A stretch of DNA of 64,000 bases from Jaltomata sinuosa (GCA_003996215.1 QJPP01007525.1:1364001-1428000); one strand, 5' to 3'; shown: positions 1-12,284, numbered from the stretch's first letter. Translations and numbers: made by a program. The notes: generated by a model not told the origin, from the letters alone.

Positions 1-184
1 CTTCCATTTCAGCTTCTAATTGAGTCCCTGAGCAACATGAGATGTCAGCTCCCACTAGTTTCTTTTGGTCTAGTACCAAATGCTCGGGATTAAGAAAGGA
101 AGAAAAAGGAGGGGAAAATATTGTTGACTAGTCTGCTTAATACCTTCTTTCAAGGCGTTCATGTGATTCATATTATTCTTGCAG

Positions 185-865
185 GTTGATGTTGGCAAGA
201 GGCCGGTGACCGGGCTTCGTTTGTACCTTGAAGGTAAAAGGAGTAACCGCTTAGCTGTCCATTTGCAGCATCTTTCATCTCTTCCTAAAGTCTTCCAACT
301 TGAAGATGATCCGAATGGCAATTTTCGTCGAGAATCATATGATCGGAAATACTATGAAAAAGTTCAATGGAAGAACTTTTCTCATGTCTGCACCGCACCT
401 GTTGAATCTGATGAAGATCTTAACATAGTTACTGGAGCACAATTGGAAGTAGGGGACTATGGGTTTAAAAAGGTCCTCTTTCTGAGACTCCGTTTCTCGA
501 CTGTCATGGGAGCTACTATGGTAAAGCACCCTGAGTGGGATGGTTCCCCTGGGTTGGCCCGCAAATCTGGCCTGATATCAACTCTCATTAGCCAGCACTT
601 TACATCAGTTCAGAAGCCACCTCCGCGGCCAGCTGATGTGAACATAAATTCAGCCATTTACCCCGGTGGTCCTCCAGTTCCTGTGCAAGCCCCTAAGCTC
701 TTGAAATTTGTCGATACTACTGAGATGACTCGAGGACCACAAGAACCTCCTGGTTATTGGGTTGTTTCGGGTGCAAGGCTTATGGTTGAGAAAGGAAAGG
801 TCTCTGTGAGGGTCAAATATTCCTTGCTAACTGTAATACAACCCGATGATGAAATATCAGAGTAA
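185..865 (+). CDS. MACPF-domain protein (CAD1/NSL1 family), last exon only
   Basis: Only the 3' part of the gene is in the window. The exon opens at 185 after the acceptor ttcttgcag, in phase 0, and gives 226 residues up to TAA at 863-865. The ORF can be read a few bases further upstream, but that is intron. Recognisable family segments are RPVTGLRLYLEG and LAVHLQHLSSLP, which follow the MACPF fold in plant members, and the closing stretch GYWVVSGARLMVEKGKVSVR. The MACPF domain itself lies upstream, outside the window. In Arabidopsis, CAD1 and NSL1 of this family restrain salicylic-acid-dependent cell death; that role is inferred for this gene. The exon has no frameshift or premature stop. 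Which subgroup it belongs to cannot be decided from this part. Confidence 0.85.
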   Translation, partial: VDVGKRPVTGLRLYLEGKRSNRLAVHLQHLSSLPKVFQLEDDPNGNFRRESYDRKYYEKVQWKNFSHVCTAPVESDEDLNIVTGAQLEVGDYGFKKVLFLRLRFSTVMGATMVKHPEWDGSPGLARKSGLISTLISQHFTSVQKPPPRPADVNINSAIYPGGPPVPVQAPKLLKFVDTTEMTRGPQEPPGYWVVSGARLMVEKGKVSVRVKYSLLTVIQPDDEISE

Positions 866-1833
866 TTGAGAAGAGGTTCTCTTTTATTTGTACTTAAAAA
901 TGCAAAACGCTACAGGAAGAAGTTGCAGCGTAGTTTGTTACTGATTTCTCGTGTTGAAACACCTGTTGTACAAAATTTGGTGAAAGTGCCATAAGAAAGG
1001 GGATGAAGCAACTGTTCTGTTCTTTGAGATGTCTGTAATCTTTGTTCTGATTTTGTTCGCGCTTAATGTAAATCATGACAATATTGGTTGTAATATAATT
1101 TTCACTTCTCCAAAAATCTCTTTGAATCTATGGCCTTGCTCTCTTCAATGTTTAACCAATTAGGGAAAGTCACAATTGTTTCATTGAGATCAACTCCAGC
1201 AAGAATTCTGGGTGGTTAGATGAGAACATGAGTTTAGCTTGCAAATATTTGAAGCCACAGGTAATTGTAGTTTGCACCGGTAACTGTTGAGCAATCTTCT
1301 AAGATCGAATCCAAATTTTTGATTTTCCTCTTTTGTTTGGTCACTTTATTGATAGAGGTTACTCTTTTCAAGTTGCAGTTTTCACAAGTCTAATAGTGTA
1401 AGCTTTTGATATACATCCCAGATTCATGCACAAAACATTAGCCATATTCTTCGAATTAGAATGAAGTGCATAAGCTCAATAGTCAAAAGACTGGGTAAAG
1501 CAGTACATGGCAAAAGAACAAACTAAAAACTTAGCCCAGTGAACTTCTCCACATCTCACATATTGGAAAAGACAAAACAGAAAAAGGGGAACTCAGTCAA
1601 TAGACAAAGCAAAAGACCAAAAATATGTTACACAAAAACAATGAATGTCACCCCACATTTTCCTTCTTCCTAATGTGCAAAACTTCAGTTTTCGCCCGAC
1701 AGCTAATTTTACAGGTCAGAGAAGGGTAAGAGAGTGCCAGATTATGCACTTGGTGAACTTTTTTGATGGTCACATAAATCTTCTTTTAGGGTTCATATAT
1801 AATATAACAACAATAATTAGTCTTCTAGAATCA
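866..1833. other. 3' flank between two convergent genes
   Basis: No coding region seen. The first roughly 230 bases are probably the 3'UTR of the MACPF gene. Its plus-strand gene and the minus-strand membrane-protein gene converge here. Confidence 0.5.
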
Positions 1834-2706
1834 TTAAGAGAAGGGAAAACTATGTTCATGAGAAGGCCAATAAACCCCTTCCCTTGTACAAGGCAGTGGA
1901 TTTGGCTTAGCAATGAAGGTAGGATACTGTTGTCCAGGCATCAGAACTGTGTAATCTGATGAATATAGTGTTGGTACCTGTGTAAACAAGACATAATCAT
2001 TAGGGCATTGGTACTTTGATTTTTCATAACTATATTTTGCTTTTGCTTTATTTATAAAAGGGCAGCCCGGTGCACTAAAACTCCCTCTATGCGCGGTGTC
2101 CGGGAAAGGGCCGGACCACAAGGGTCTATTGTACGCAGCCTTACCTTGCATTTTTGCAAGAGACTGGCTAATCTTATTTACAAGTTTCTTAAAAATTTTG
2201 TACACATGGTTGTAAATTATCTCTTTGAATGAGTAGGAAGGGGAGGGAAAGATGTTTGAACCAAAAAATTAGGCTTTGATATCTCTGGAAACAGAGTAAA
2301 AGCACTAGTATCAACATTTCAAGACTTGGAAAAGTGAAGATTTCTATATAACTTCTCAACATTCCTTTTAAGAAAAAACAATTCAAGTCTTGAATGTAGT
2401 TGAGGAACTTACTGTTTGTGAACTTGTGCGTTTCTGAATCGGCCCCAACTCCAAGGAACTATGTCTACCACCTCGAGGCGAAGAGAAATGGGGGCTAGGC
2501 TTGAAGAGATGTTCAAAGATGGCCATGATGAGAAACATGGATATGAGGATAGCTGTAGCAACAAAGCCAAAAGAAATAGCATCCATTGATGTCCCAAAGT
2601 TCTTCCATTGTCCTTCTTTGTTTACTTGTGTTTGGGAAGGACTTGGTTCTGAACTTGTGTGAATATTGTTCCATGGATTTGATCTTTCTGAACCAAGCTC
2701 ACTCAT
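1834..2706 (-). CDS. Small single-pass membrane protein, two exons, unknown function
   Basis: I assemble two coding exons: 2413-2706 (98 codons from ATG at 2704-2706) and 1834-1977 (47 codons plus stop), 145 aa in total. The donor GTAAGT follows ACA at 2413 and the acceptor ttacacag precedes GTACCAACA at 1977; both are phase 0. The N-terminal part is polar and Ser-rich. At about residues 41-68 a hydrophobic segment (SFGFVATAILISMFLIMAIF) is followed by EHLFKPSP. The C-terminal exon holds VLMPGQQYPTFIA and PCTREGVYWPSHEH. I recall this arrangement from a conserved, uncharacterised plant family, in which the MPG..PTFIA and REG.YWP.H motifs recur. A 5'UTR intron is likely, with donor CAAG/GTAAAA at 3358. 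The coding intron holds a truncated SINE, and a SINE tail abuts the start codon. Function is unknown. Confidence 0.75.
2056..2168 (-). repeat. 5'-truncated Au-type SINE in intron
   Basis: This stretch matches the 3' two thirds of the complete SINE at 58278-58462 with a few changes (shared blocks include ggcagcccggtgcactaaa and gggccggaccacaagggtct). Sense is the minus strand. The tRNA-like head with boxes A and B is missing. It sits in the intron of the small membrane-protein gene, in the same orientation as the gene. Confidence 0.8.
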
Positions 2707-2715
2707 AACAAAAAC

Positions 2716-2766
2716 TACTACAACTACGCCTCAATATCAGGCAAGCTGGGGTCGGCTATATGAATC
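2716..2766 (-). repeat. SINE 3'-tail fragment just upstream of a start codon
   Basis: Read on the minus strand this is a nightshade SINE tail: gattcatatagccgacccc, then a variant of ttgaggcgtagttg, ending about 9 bases before the ATG at 2706. A second, diverged copy of the same module lies at 54985-55070. The closing gtagtag could also supply the 3' splice site of a 5'UTR intron. Confidence 0.6.
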
Positions 2767-5400
2767 CTCACTGTCCTTGTCAGAACAAATAAGCTCATCT
2801 CAGTTCAATATTATATGAAATCGAATCAAAACAACAAACAAAAGCACCAGAAGTTCTCTATTAGCTTTTTCTACTGGCATATAAATCTCTAATAAGGACT
2901 AAAAGACTTAGAAAAAAATCGACCAACGAAAGAATGCTCCAGCTCACAAGTGAAGCACAAATCTATCATGGGAATTTAGAACTTTCATTCTGTATGATAA
3001 ATCCACAAGAAAAAACAATTCATGGTAGCAAAAAGTTGTGTTTTTAGCTTTGAAGTGAAGAGAAATCAACAGGTTTATTTTTGCTTCTGAATATATCATG
3101 ATCATGTTTTCTTGTTTTTATTATTTTATTATACAAATGATGATCTTCAGATAAGTAGTTCAATAGAAACTATAAATACCCTTAACCTTATCAACATACA
3201 CAATCTCACTTCATCATCAAGCAATTTTCCATTTTTGTAACACACTTAAAATAACATCACATAACAAGATTCTCAATTATCACATAAGAAATGCAGAAGA
3301 TAATATGAAGAAAGTTTGATATATAGCAAACATGGAAGGAAAATGGGATAATTTTACCTTGAATCTTGCTCTGTGATGTTATCTACTTGGAAATAAGAAT
3401 GTGCTGAATAAACATATATTTGAAAGAGAAATTATAAAAAAAGAAAAGAATGGAATTTAATCCTGAGAAAGAGGAAGACCCAATATTAAGGACTTCATAT
3501 ATATTCTATAGTTTCATGTGATGGAAGAAACAGACAGACACATGACTCCAATTTTGTTGAAAAAAACAGCTCAAACTAGTAGCTTTATACCTAGTTGGAA
3601 AGAAATATAAAGACAAAATTATAAGATAATCTTAGTTACTAGACTTTTGTTTGGATATAAATAACAAACTTTTACATTATCAGTATATTTTAATCAATTA
3701 TAACATATTATTATCGTATTCTTTACGTTACCAAATCAAGATTACTGTATACAACTACTTACCTTTTGTTGTACGTAACGTTATCCCACATAGTAAAAAA
3801 AAATTATACACCGTCAGTGCACAAAAGTCATAACTCCTTTTATTTTACCTTCTTTTTCCTATGTTGTTTTTTGTACATGATCTTGATGCCAAACTTAATC
3901 AGTACTATACCTTTGTTTGTACATTTAGGGAAGCAAACTTAAAGAACTCAAAAGTGTTGGCCCTCTTTGTCTGTAGAGCCTACCCCTTTTTTATGCTTGC
4001 AAAAGCATTCACTTTCAAGATACCATAATTCATGGCTTCCTCTTAGCTGAATTCAACCCTAATTTTTCACTTCAAAATTATTAAGTATATTTGGATTGAC
4101 ATATATACACTGGTGTAAATATTTTTTTATATCATTAGTATAATTTTACATATTTTGGCAGGTCAACGAAAGACATATGCGGTTGGATTAGTACAATTAT
4201 TGGTAGCATTATAGTCAAGTCAATATTTCAAGAAATGCTGGCCTTTTCAATTGCCCCCAATGCATGTAATGGAATCGAGTACTAATATCTTTTTGAGGCG
4301 CAAAGGGAATTTCTTTCTTGTCCAATACAAAATTGAATATAAGAGAATACTTTCCAGGAAAAAAAAATAACTTATTTTTCTGGCTACGGATTTATGGGAC
4401 CTCACTTACTAGTTTGAAGTTGAAAAATAGATTTCATGCAAATTGCACATTGACCTTTTGGTATAGGTGTAAGTATAAGCTCACTCACGGGTTTGAAAGT
4501 CACAGGGCTCATACTACCTGTCTAACCTTCGGTACAAGGGTGTAGATTAGAAAGCGCCTTAATACGAGATGAAATAGTTCAAGATCTTTATTAATTTCGA
4601 AAAAATTAAGATATTTAAAAAAGAACTCATGCTCTATAAAGGGCATAAAACTATGAATTTTCTTACTCAAGAAGATATTGTATAGTCAGTTACAGTATCT
4701 TTTTATGAAGTTTTTCGTACAAGTAGATGGAAAAAAAACAAACACAAGGTTTCATCATTCAAAGTTAGCAAAACATACAAAACAAAAAGACATGATTTTC
4801 CACTAGATAAGCCGGATAAACAAAAGCTGCCAATTAGTAAGGAAAGAAAAAAGCTGCAGCAGGTGGAATTTTTAATAATTTACAGCTAACGCTATACTTT
4901 TTTTTTCCACTCGGCGTCCGGTATTTACATTGAAGCCCAACTAAATCGGAATTCACGCCGGGAATGTGTAAAGCGCTTCTGATTAAAAATGAAGAAGTAA
5001 TTACTACTCTATCACTGCCCTACAGCTAATTAATGCTATACCAGTCTACCAGAAGAGCCATGATTCAATTGAAGAAAGAATACTATTTGTTTATCTGTAA
5101 CACAACACAAAAAGGAGAAAAGCTAGAAAAAAGGTTGGAGATTGAGATTTGAGACCATTTTCTTGATTTATTCCACAATTTACCTACTAAAATCTTTGTC
5201 TTATAAACCCCACAACTTTTTTGTCAGAAGCACTACTAGTAGCTTAAAATTTTCTTGAATTATTTGCACAAAGTCCACTTTTATGTTGAAACTTTCTTTC
5301 TATCCATCCACCCCACCTCAATTCATGAGAAGGGCCTAAGGTATGATGATTTTCTTGAATAAGAAATCGGAAAGTTATTAAAATGTAAAAGATTTTCTTT
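2767..5400. other. Gene-poor intergenic stretch
   Basis: AT-rich, with no ORF that resembles a protein. The first 600 bases probably hold the 5'UTR intron, leader and promoter of the small membrane-protein gene. A short block near 4908-4985 (actcggcgtccgg followed by aattcacgccggga) resembles a dispersed nightshade repeat I have seen elsewhere, but its type is not clear. Confidence 0.4.
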
Positions 5401-5409
5401 TTTTCGGTT

Positions 5410-5660
5410 TAGTTGTATCGTATTTCATACTCATTGTCCTGATTAATCTGATTTCACGTTGAATAGACTTAATCGTACCGTATCTCATACTCATTGGCCT
5501 TGACTAATTTGATTTCACACTAAAATAGGCTTAATTCTACTATATCTTAAACTCACTAACTTGACTAATTTGATTTCTTGCGGAATAAGCTCAAACTTAT
5601 CGTGTCACATATTCATTAGCTTCACTAATTTGATTTCACATCGAGTAGGTATAGGATACA
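5410..5660. repeat. Diverged tandem repeat, about 4 x 61 bp
   Basis: Four imperfect units are marked by the recurring block tcatactcatt and then ctaatttgatttca. The first block begins at about 5425, 5485, 5546 and 5607, giving a period near 61 bp. There is no coding potential. Confidence 0.7.
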
Positions 5661-5879
5661 AAAGATGGTGATAGGAAGAAAGGGGAAGGAACCATCTTTT
5701 TATTTTTTCTGGATGATTGTGTTGGGTGAATTATGACCTCGAACCTTCTTTTTATTTTTTCTTCCTTCTCATTGAGTGGGGATTTTTTATCAAGATAAAG
5801 GTCTTTGTAAAAGCTATGAAAACAATTACAAAACTAATTAAGCTATTATGTGTATGATGTCCCAAGAACACCAACAGCA

Positions 5880-5902
5880 CCCCCCCCCCCCCCCCCCCCC
5901 CC
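5880..5902. repeat. C homopolymer, 23 nt
   Basis: An uninterrupted run of 23 C on the plus strand, in intergenic DNA. Its length is likely to be unreliable in an assembly. Confidence 0.9.
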
Positions 5903-6611
5903 ACACCCATCCCAACATCAAACCCCAAGCCCATTTGCAAGAAATAAGAAGAGAAAATTAAAGTGAAAAATGTTTGCATAAGTTTTGCAAAGTAGAATAA
6001 ATCATCCCATTCATTCATTTGTCTTAAGATGTCAAACAGAAGGAAACGTAGAATTGTAAATAATATACCATTGGTGTCATGAAAATTTTCTTTTCAATAG
6101 AAAAGATTAACTTTTTTTCTCTTTTCCACACTGTCAGAAAAACAAAAGAAGAGAAAAAGAAAATTTGAATGTTTTCTTTTCAAAAAAATTCATTTTTGTT
6201 TTGAAATTATAATGCCTCAGCTTTATTTATATTGGGGTCATCTCAAATTCTCAAGGAAAGAGCACAAATTTTTAGTACAAGACATTTTTGAGGGTCCAAT
6301 TGGCCCATGCCAACAAGAATAAAGCAGTGTTGAAAACTGCTTAGACATTGCTACTTTTTCTCCTTTGTTGCACCCCACTCCCTCTCTTTCCCTCTTTAAT
6401 CTCCTCCTTAAAGTAGTACAATTTACATTGAATTGTCAAGAAGGTAGACTGATAATATGTAACATGCACATGATAAAAATTAAATTTAATTGAGGTGCAC
6501 AGAAGCTTTGCCTGAGTCTTGATCAATCGAGTTATTTGGTAGTGTTGGCAGGATATGGCAGATATCCGATGTATTAGCTGAGGGGTACAAAAGCTAACCT
6601 TAAGACATTGT

Positions 6612-6830
6612 TATAAATGTACTCTATTCGTGTTAATTTGTTTGTCTTACTTTCTTTTTTATTCTGTTTAAAAAAGAATATTTCTTTTTTCATTTTGTCT
6701 CTTTAATTTTAACTTTTCACGTGACATATTTAATATCACAAGATTCAAAAATCTTACTTATTTGTTTTCTTAAATTTCGTGTCAAGGTAAAAACAGACAA
6801 ACAAATTGAAATAGTGGAAGTTATCACAAA
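6612..6830. mobile_element. Stowaway-like MITE, degraded
   Basis: The ends are inverted: tactctattcgtgttaatt with tgtttgtctt on the left mirrors aagacaaacaaattgaaata on the right. The interior is AT-rich with no ORF. The size of about 220 bp and the form of the ends fit Tc1/mariner-type MITEs, which are common in nightshades. The ends have drifted, so the exact borders are uncertain. Confidence 0.55.
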
Positions 6831-7827
6831 ATGAAGAGTAAACCAAGAGAAGATTGTTATTATTCATAGAAGAGAGATTCATATCAATTACTTCTTTGTT
6901 AGCTTTTTAGGGCATAAAATCCCACTCATTCCATTTCTATTTTCTCATCATATTTATCTTGACGTTCTTACTTCCCATGTGAAATGATACCTACTTCTAC
7001 CTATCTTAAGTACATTTAACATAGGACTCTAGTTTATTTATCAAGTACCCATAGTTTGTCTTTTTTTTATATTTTTCTAAGTATATTTATTATTTATATT
7101 CATGTTTGAAAGAAGTGTAACCCCAATTATTATGCTTGTACAATCCATACTAAATCTAATCAGCTATTATCATACCTTCTCTACATTCTTAACGGCCCAC
7201 CTTTGATAAAAATGAGCCACCTATACATATAATTCGTACTGATATTTTCATTTGAGTGAAATTTTATCTTATTTTAAGTTTAGAAATTTGAATCTCCAAA
7301 TTTCAACGGTGTAGAAGCCACAAAAGAGAATATGTAAGAGTTTACCAACACATTTTTAATGGAAGATGAGCGCCACGGGACCATTGAGCCAATGGGTTAA
7401 CGTCGTAATCAATCTCATAATAGGAGTTTAAGGAAACAAATTTCACTAATGACAAAAAAGGGTTTTGTTAATGGTTCCAAATAGTGAAGAAACTATATCA
7501 ACACAAAAACATTTTAAAAAAAGTCACTATGGTCAAATTACCTTAGAGATAGGAAGAAGAAACCAAGTAAAAATGTAAGGCAACAGATTAGCGAGACACA
7601 ACATTTATTATCAGGACGAGGTATGATTTAAGTTAAGCGAGAAAGAACATAAGGAGGGTAGATATCCAAAAAAGCATACTAAAATAACCAGCTGTAAATT
7701 TAATCCGACAAAATTGCAGCAGTACTCAGCATCAGTAAAACATAATTAAGCCGCACAGCATCTCATAAAAGAAGTTCGTTCATGGTCTTTGACAAAAGAG
7801 AAGAGCCTATATGGTCTTGACAAATTT

Positions 7828-9886
7828 TCAAGCTTTAAGATGTCCATAGAATTTTGCCTTCTCCTGTGTAGTCTGGAAGCGTCCATGTCCAAACGTGGAC
7901 GATGTGTCAATGAACTTGAGCTTGATCTCCTCCAATGCAACCCTGGATGTCTGGTTCAACAATGATTGCCTCAAAGTCACAACACGCTTCTTTGGTCCAA
8001 CACAGCAGCCCTTAATCAACAGATAGTCCTCTTTCACAACACCATAGTGAGGGAATCCACCTATTGGTGTGATATCCTTCTCAGTCCTGAGTAAAAGACA
8101 TGGATATTTTTCAACTTAAGAATAGTGACATACAAGAGAAACATGGGCATATTGTATGCATATTAAGCTAACCTGTCAAACTCAGTCATGGCAGAATGAG
8201 TCTCCTGGCCAGCCTTGCCAAGCCTGTAGACTTTCTTGTTCATCTCAGTGCGGTGGTGGTAACCATTCTGTCCAGCCCTAGCAACAGTGTAAGACACCCT
8301 AGCTGGATGCCAAGCACCAATACAAGCCACCTTTCTAAGCCCACGATGAGTCTTACGTGGGAGACGGGTCACACCCCAACGAGTCACCACGCCCTCGTAC
8401 CCCTTTCCTTTAGTCACACCGATGATATCGATCATCTCATCCTTCTGGAAAATAGCATCAATAGGAATCTGTTTCTCAAAAAAGCCATAAGCATAATCAA
8501 CCTTCTGGGCAACATCCCCACCATTAACTTGAATCTCCATCAGATGTGCCTTCTTTTGCTTGAGACCTTTCATTTTCCTAATCTGCAAAGAATAAAGTAT
8601 GGGGGGAATCCTGCGTGCCTCAGAAGACAATTTAGGTGAAAAATAGCCTCAAAAGAGAGGCAAGTTGCAGTAAAGGCTAAGAGCTATAGTGAGCAAATAC
8701 CTGAGTATGGGCTAGAACACGAATCACAGAACAATACTTCTTCATCTTCTCCAACTGTGCATTAATATCTTTCTTACCATCGTCAGTTTCATACTTCTTT
8801 GAGTACTTTGCGAAGGCCTTCTTTTTGGACATGCACCAGTTCTTGTAGAATCTCCTTTTAATTTCTTCACTAAGATGTTGAGCCCAGACCGTGCTCAGAC
8901 AGCGAAGGCCACGTGGTGTTTTCACATATCCAACAACCCCAACAACAATCATAGGAGGAGTTTCTATTATGGTAACAGCTTCGCAAGTCTCTTTCTTGTG
9001 GAGCTCTGCACAAATGCAACTAATGAATGACAAAATTATGTGTATATACTTACTTCGAGAGACAAGTTTCTTCAAATATGCAGTTTATCGCCTAAAGTTT
9101 TATTAATAAAGCTTAATGTGGGCATTTTCCAAGGGGCCCAAAGTACGAGCATAGTTCCTTATCAGGAATTCCGAATAAAATTTGAGCTTTGTAAGGTGAA
9201 AAAGCCTCTAATATGTATAAACATGGTTCCTTAATAGCACATTCAGTTTACTTGACCCTAATTCCAGTACTGCATTGGCATATTGGCAGCTGAATCTTTG
9301 AAATTATAAGTAATACTTACTTGACCCTGGTTTTTCAACTTCTCTGACAATATGAGTCATGCCCGCTTTATATCCAAGGAAAGCTGTCAACCTGCAAGGT
9401 TTCGTTGGATCATCCTTAGGAAAAGCCTTCACTGCATAAACAAAGACGTGAGCATAAAGGATTAGGTTCCATGGTAACATTTTAAACATTACATTTTCAG
9501 AGAGCAAAAAGATGTGAATAAATCCAAAGGCAGTAGATTTTCAGAATTCTCCCCATTACGTGAGGCGTAAATTGGCATACAAGTTGCAATGTTGTTGTAG
9601 ACTCACAAACATGAATTTCTAGAATAACGGGATCCACAGAACAAATGTGTTATCAGTTCACATTTAATAACTCAATAACCTTGAGACAAATCTAAAGTGG
9701 GAAACCTCACTATGCCATATTTAAACTCCAAGATAAATAAACTTGTTATCAGCAGCAAGAATGCAAATCTAACTAGTAAAGATGAGGATTTGAATTAAAA
9801 CCTTTCCCCCTGTGTCGTGCTGCTCTTTTTCTTGGAAGAAATCCCAAAGAACCATGTCTTGGGTGCTCAAACTTGCGATGTGACAT
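7828..9886 (-). CDS. RPL3: 60S ribosomal protein uL3 (L3), tandem copy 1
   Basis: Five coding exons on the minus strand: 9802-9886, 9321-9431, 8701-9005, 8173-8582 and 7828-8086. Together they give 1170 nt and 389 aa, the usual length of plant L3. All junctions are GT/AG and the phases agree. The protein starts MSHRKFEHPRHGSLGFLPRK and carries DPTKPCRLTAFLGYKAGMTH, the conserved IGAWHPARVSY with Trp258 (the residue linked to trichothecene resistance in L3), and GQNGYHHRTEMNKK. The product sits next to the peptidyl-transferase centre of the large subunit and is needed for its assembly. One oddity is Thr368 in DTSSTFGHGRF, where copy 2 and most eukaryotes have Lys. A 2.4-kb 5'UTR intron (9896-12284) separates the coding exons from the promoter. 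The introns argue against a processed pseudogene. Confidence 0.96.
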
Positions 9887-9989
9887 TCTTCTTACCTGTA
9901 GTAGCTACAACAAGAAAATGGCCATGTACCTTTAGTGTGAGTATTCTAAGTCAAACGAAGTAGTTTTAATAACAATTGGAACCTCCACA

Positions 9990-10225
9990 TGAAATGATAT
10001 GTTTACAGTGAAGACAAATGACATCTCCCTGCAGGACAGACTGTCTTTACTCTAAATTCATTAAATGTAATACGCACAATTCTCCCAATGTCTTTAGAAT
10101 CACAACAGCCACATGAAGTGATATATTTACCGTGAAGACAAATGCCATATCCCTGCAGGAAAGACCGTCTTTACTCTAATTCGTTAAATGTAATACACAC
10201 AATTCTCCCAATGTCTTTAAATTCA
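9990..10225. repeat. Tandem duplication of about 120 bp in the 5'UTR intron
   Basis: The segment with gtgaagacaaatg, atctccctgcagga and attctcccaatgtcttta occurs twice in a row in RPL3 copy 1. The corresponding intron of copy 2 (around 18335-18450) has it once. Confidence 0.8.
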
Positions 10226-10359
10226 CTATAGCAAATAGACTAATGAAGTTAAAAGGGAAAACTAAATCAAAACACAACAGGAAATGCAAGAGAGGGAAGA
10301 ACTGTACCTTATCAAAAGGTGGGAAAGAACGCGATTCAAAATTCAAACAATTTTGAAAA

Positions 10360-11960
10360 TGAAAATGTACTTTTTATCAAAACAAAGTGAAGAATAAGGA
10401 TGTCAATCTTTTAGGACAAAACATTTCACGGGTTATTCAGAAAGTGCATAGCTACAGAGAAAAGTTATTTTAGTTTCTCAAAATAAAATGAAGAATTCTA
10501 GACCAGAACAGGAAATTTACAAATTGAGGGAAAAGGAGCTCCAAATATCAAGGACAAACCATGCTCTAGTCAAGTAAGACATGTGAATCTAAGACCAATT
10601 CTAGAAGATGAATAGAAAAGCTCCCTGATCAAAGGCCTATGGCAAGTAGAACAAGCCAATTCTCAGGGCTCAACTGTCTATCTTTCCAAAAGTCACCAAT
10701 TAATGGTGTCCTGGTGAGAGAGGCCTTTTGAGACTCCAGCCTTGATTAATTTTTCAAGTTGTTAAGAGGGAGTACTTTTTTATCACTCCTATGAATTTGA
10801 GCAAACCCAACATGCCTACTAGTACTAAAGCATCAAGACACAAAAAGGGGGGAAATATTTAAGCACTAAATATGTGCACTCCATATTAGAATAAGTAATT
10901 CAAACAATTTTGAAAATGAAAATGTACATTTTATCAAAACAAAGTGAAGAATAAGGTTGTCAATCTTTTAGGGCAAACATTTCATGGGTTATTCAGAAAA
11001 TGCATAGCTACAGAGAAAAATTACTTTAGTTCCTATCACTCATGAATTTTGGGCAAACCCAACATGCCTTATCGAACTAAAGCATCAAGACACAAAAGTA
11101 AAAAAACAACATTTAAGCACTAAATTTGTGCACTTCATATTACAATGGGTATTTCAAACAGATTATTTGAGATAAAATCCTTGGATTTGGTAAACAAATC
11201 AATCAACAAGACCTCAATCCTACACTAAGCCTGGAGGAATATACAACAACTCACCAAGTGAGACCTCGGGAGGGTAGAGTGTGCAAAGACACTACACCCC
11301 TTAGGTAGAGAGGCTGTTTTCGGTAGACCCTCGACTCAGGAAAAACAACAGAGAGTAATGTAAGTAGAAAAATCAACATATAGTAACAAAGCAGTACTAC
11401 AAAAAAAAATCGAAGCACAAGAAACAACATATAGTAACAGATAGATGATTATATGAACCATTAATATCAGTTCCACTTAAATAGAGACCATTTCATTACT
11501 AGTTCAAAAAAGGACCAAGTAAGACATGTGAATCTAACACCAATTCTAAGAGACGAATAGAAAAGCTCCCTAACCAAAGGCCTATGGCAAGTAGAACATG
11601 CCAATTCTCAGGGCTCAACTGTCTTTCTTTCCAAAAGCCACCAATAAATGGTGTCCTGGTGAGAGAGCCCTTTTGAGACTCCAGCCTTGATTACTTTTTC
11701 AAGTTGTTAAAGGGAGTACTTTTCTATCACTCCTATGAATTTGGGCCAAACCCAACATGACTACTTGTACTAAAGCAACACGACACAAAAAAGAATTAAG
11801 CAAAATAAGCACTAAATCGATCTAAATTTGTGCACTTCATATAGCATAAGTATTCCAATCAGATTCTTTGACATAAAATCCTTGAATTTGGAAAACAAAT
11901 CAATCAACTAAACCTCAACCCTACACTAAAGCTAGAAGATTATAAGAACCATTTTAATCA
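10360..11960. repeat. Repeated intron modules inside the RPL3 copy 1 5'UTR intron
   Basis: Several blocks recur inside this intron. The block with caaaggcctatggcaagtag and ctcagggctcaactgtc is at about 10560-10860 and again at 11515-11800. The block with caattttgaaaatgaaaatg is at about 10348 and again at 10905. The block with aaaatccttgaatttgg and caaatcaatcaac is at about 11170 and again at 11870. Copy 2 has each block at most once (18900-19380). This expansion largely explains why the intron is 2389 bp here against 1434 bp in copy 2. Confidence 0.8.
11235..11350 (-). repeat. SINE/LINE 3'-end module in the RPL3 copy 1 intron
   Basis: Begins with acaacaactcaccaagtgag on the plus strand and runs through gggagggtagagtgtgcaaa and gtagagaggctgttttcgg to agaccctcgactcagg. 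Read on the minus strand this is the nightshade module that ends in a (TTG)n tail. It is diverged and absent from copy 2, so it inserted after the duplication or was lost from the other copy. Confidence 0.65.
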
Positions 11961-12284
11961 GTTCAACTTAACTCAAGACCAATTCAGGAAAAGGACCAAC
12001 ATGCTAAACGTTTACCAGAAGTGCTTAAAAATATAGGTATAATCAAAGCTAAACGGATCAGATCTAGTTCATGACGAACAAATCTCAGTTATAAACCCAT
12101 TAGATTGATGAAAGATTATCCAAAATTAGCTGTAACTAATCAATCTATATGTGATAGCTGGTAACAAAAGTATATACACAAATACATAAAACAGCAAATT
12201 AAGGGTTAATAATTAGATATAAAAAGGAAACATAATTGAGAAAACTTCGATAAAATTAGCAGATCGAAAATTAAGCGATGTTAC

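Noticed and set aside
5752..6018. 88-aa ORF with a Gly run
   Set aside because: The Gly run is the 23-nt C tract; otherwise no coding signal.
8196..8639. 147-aa ORF on the plus strand over RPL3 copy 1 (and its twin at 16705-17148)
   Set aside because: It is the antisense reading of RPL3 exon 4, which is the true coding strand by homology and splice sites.
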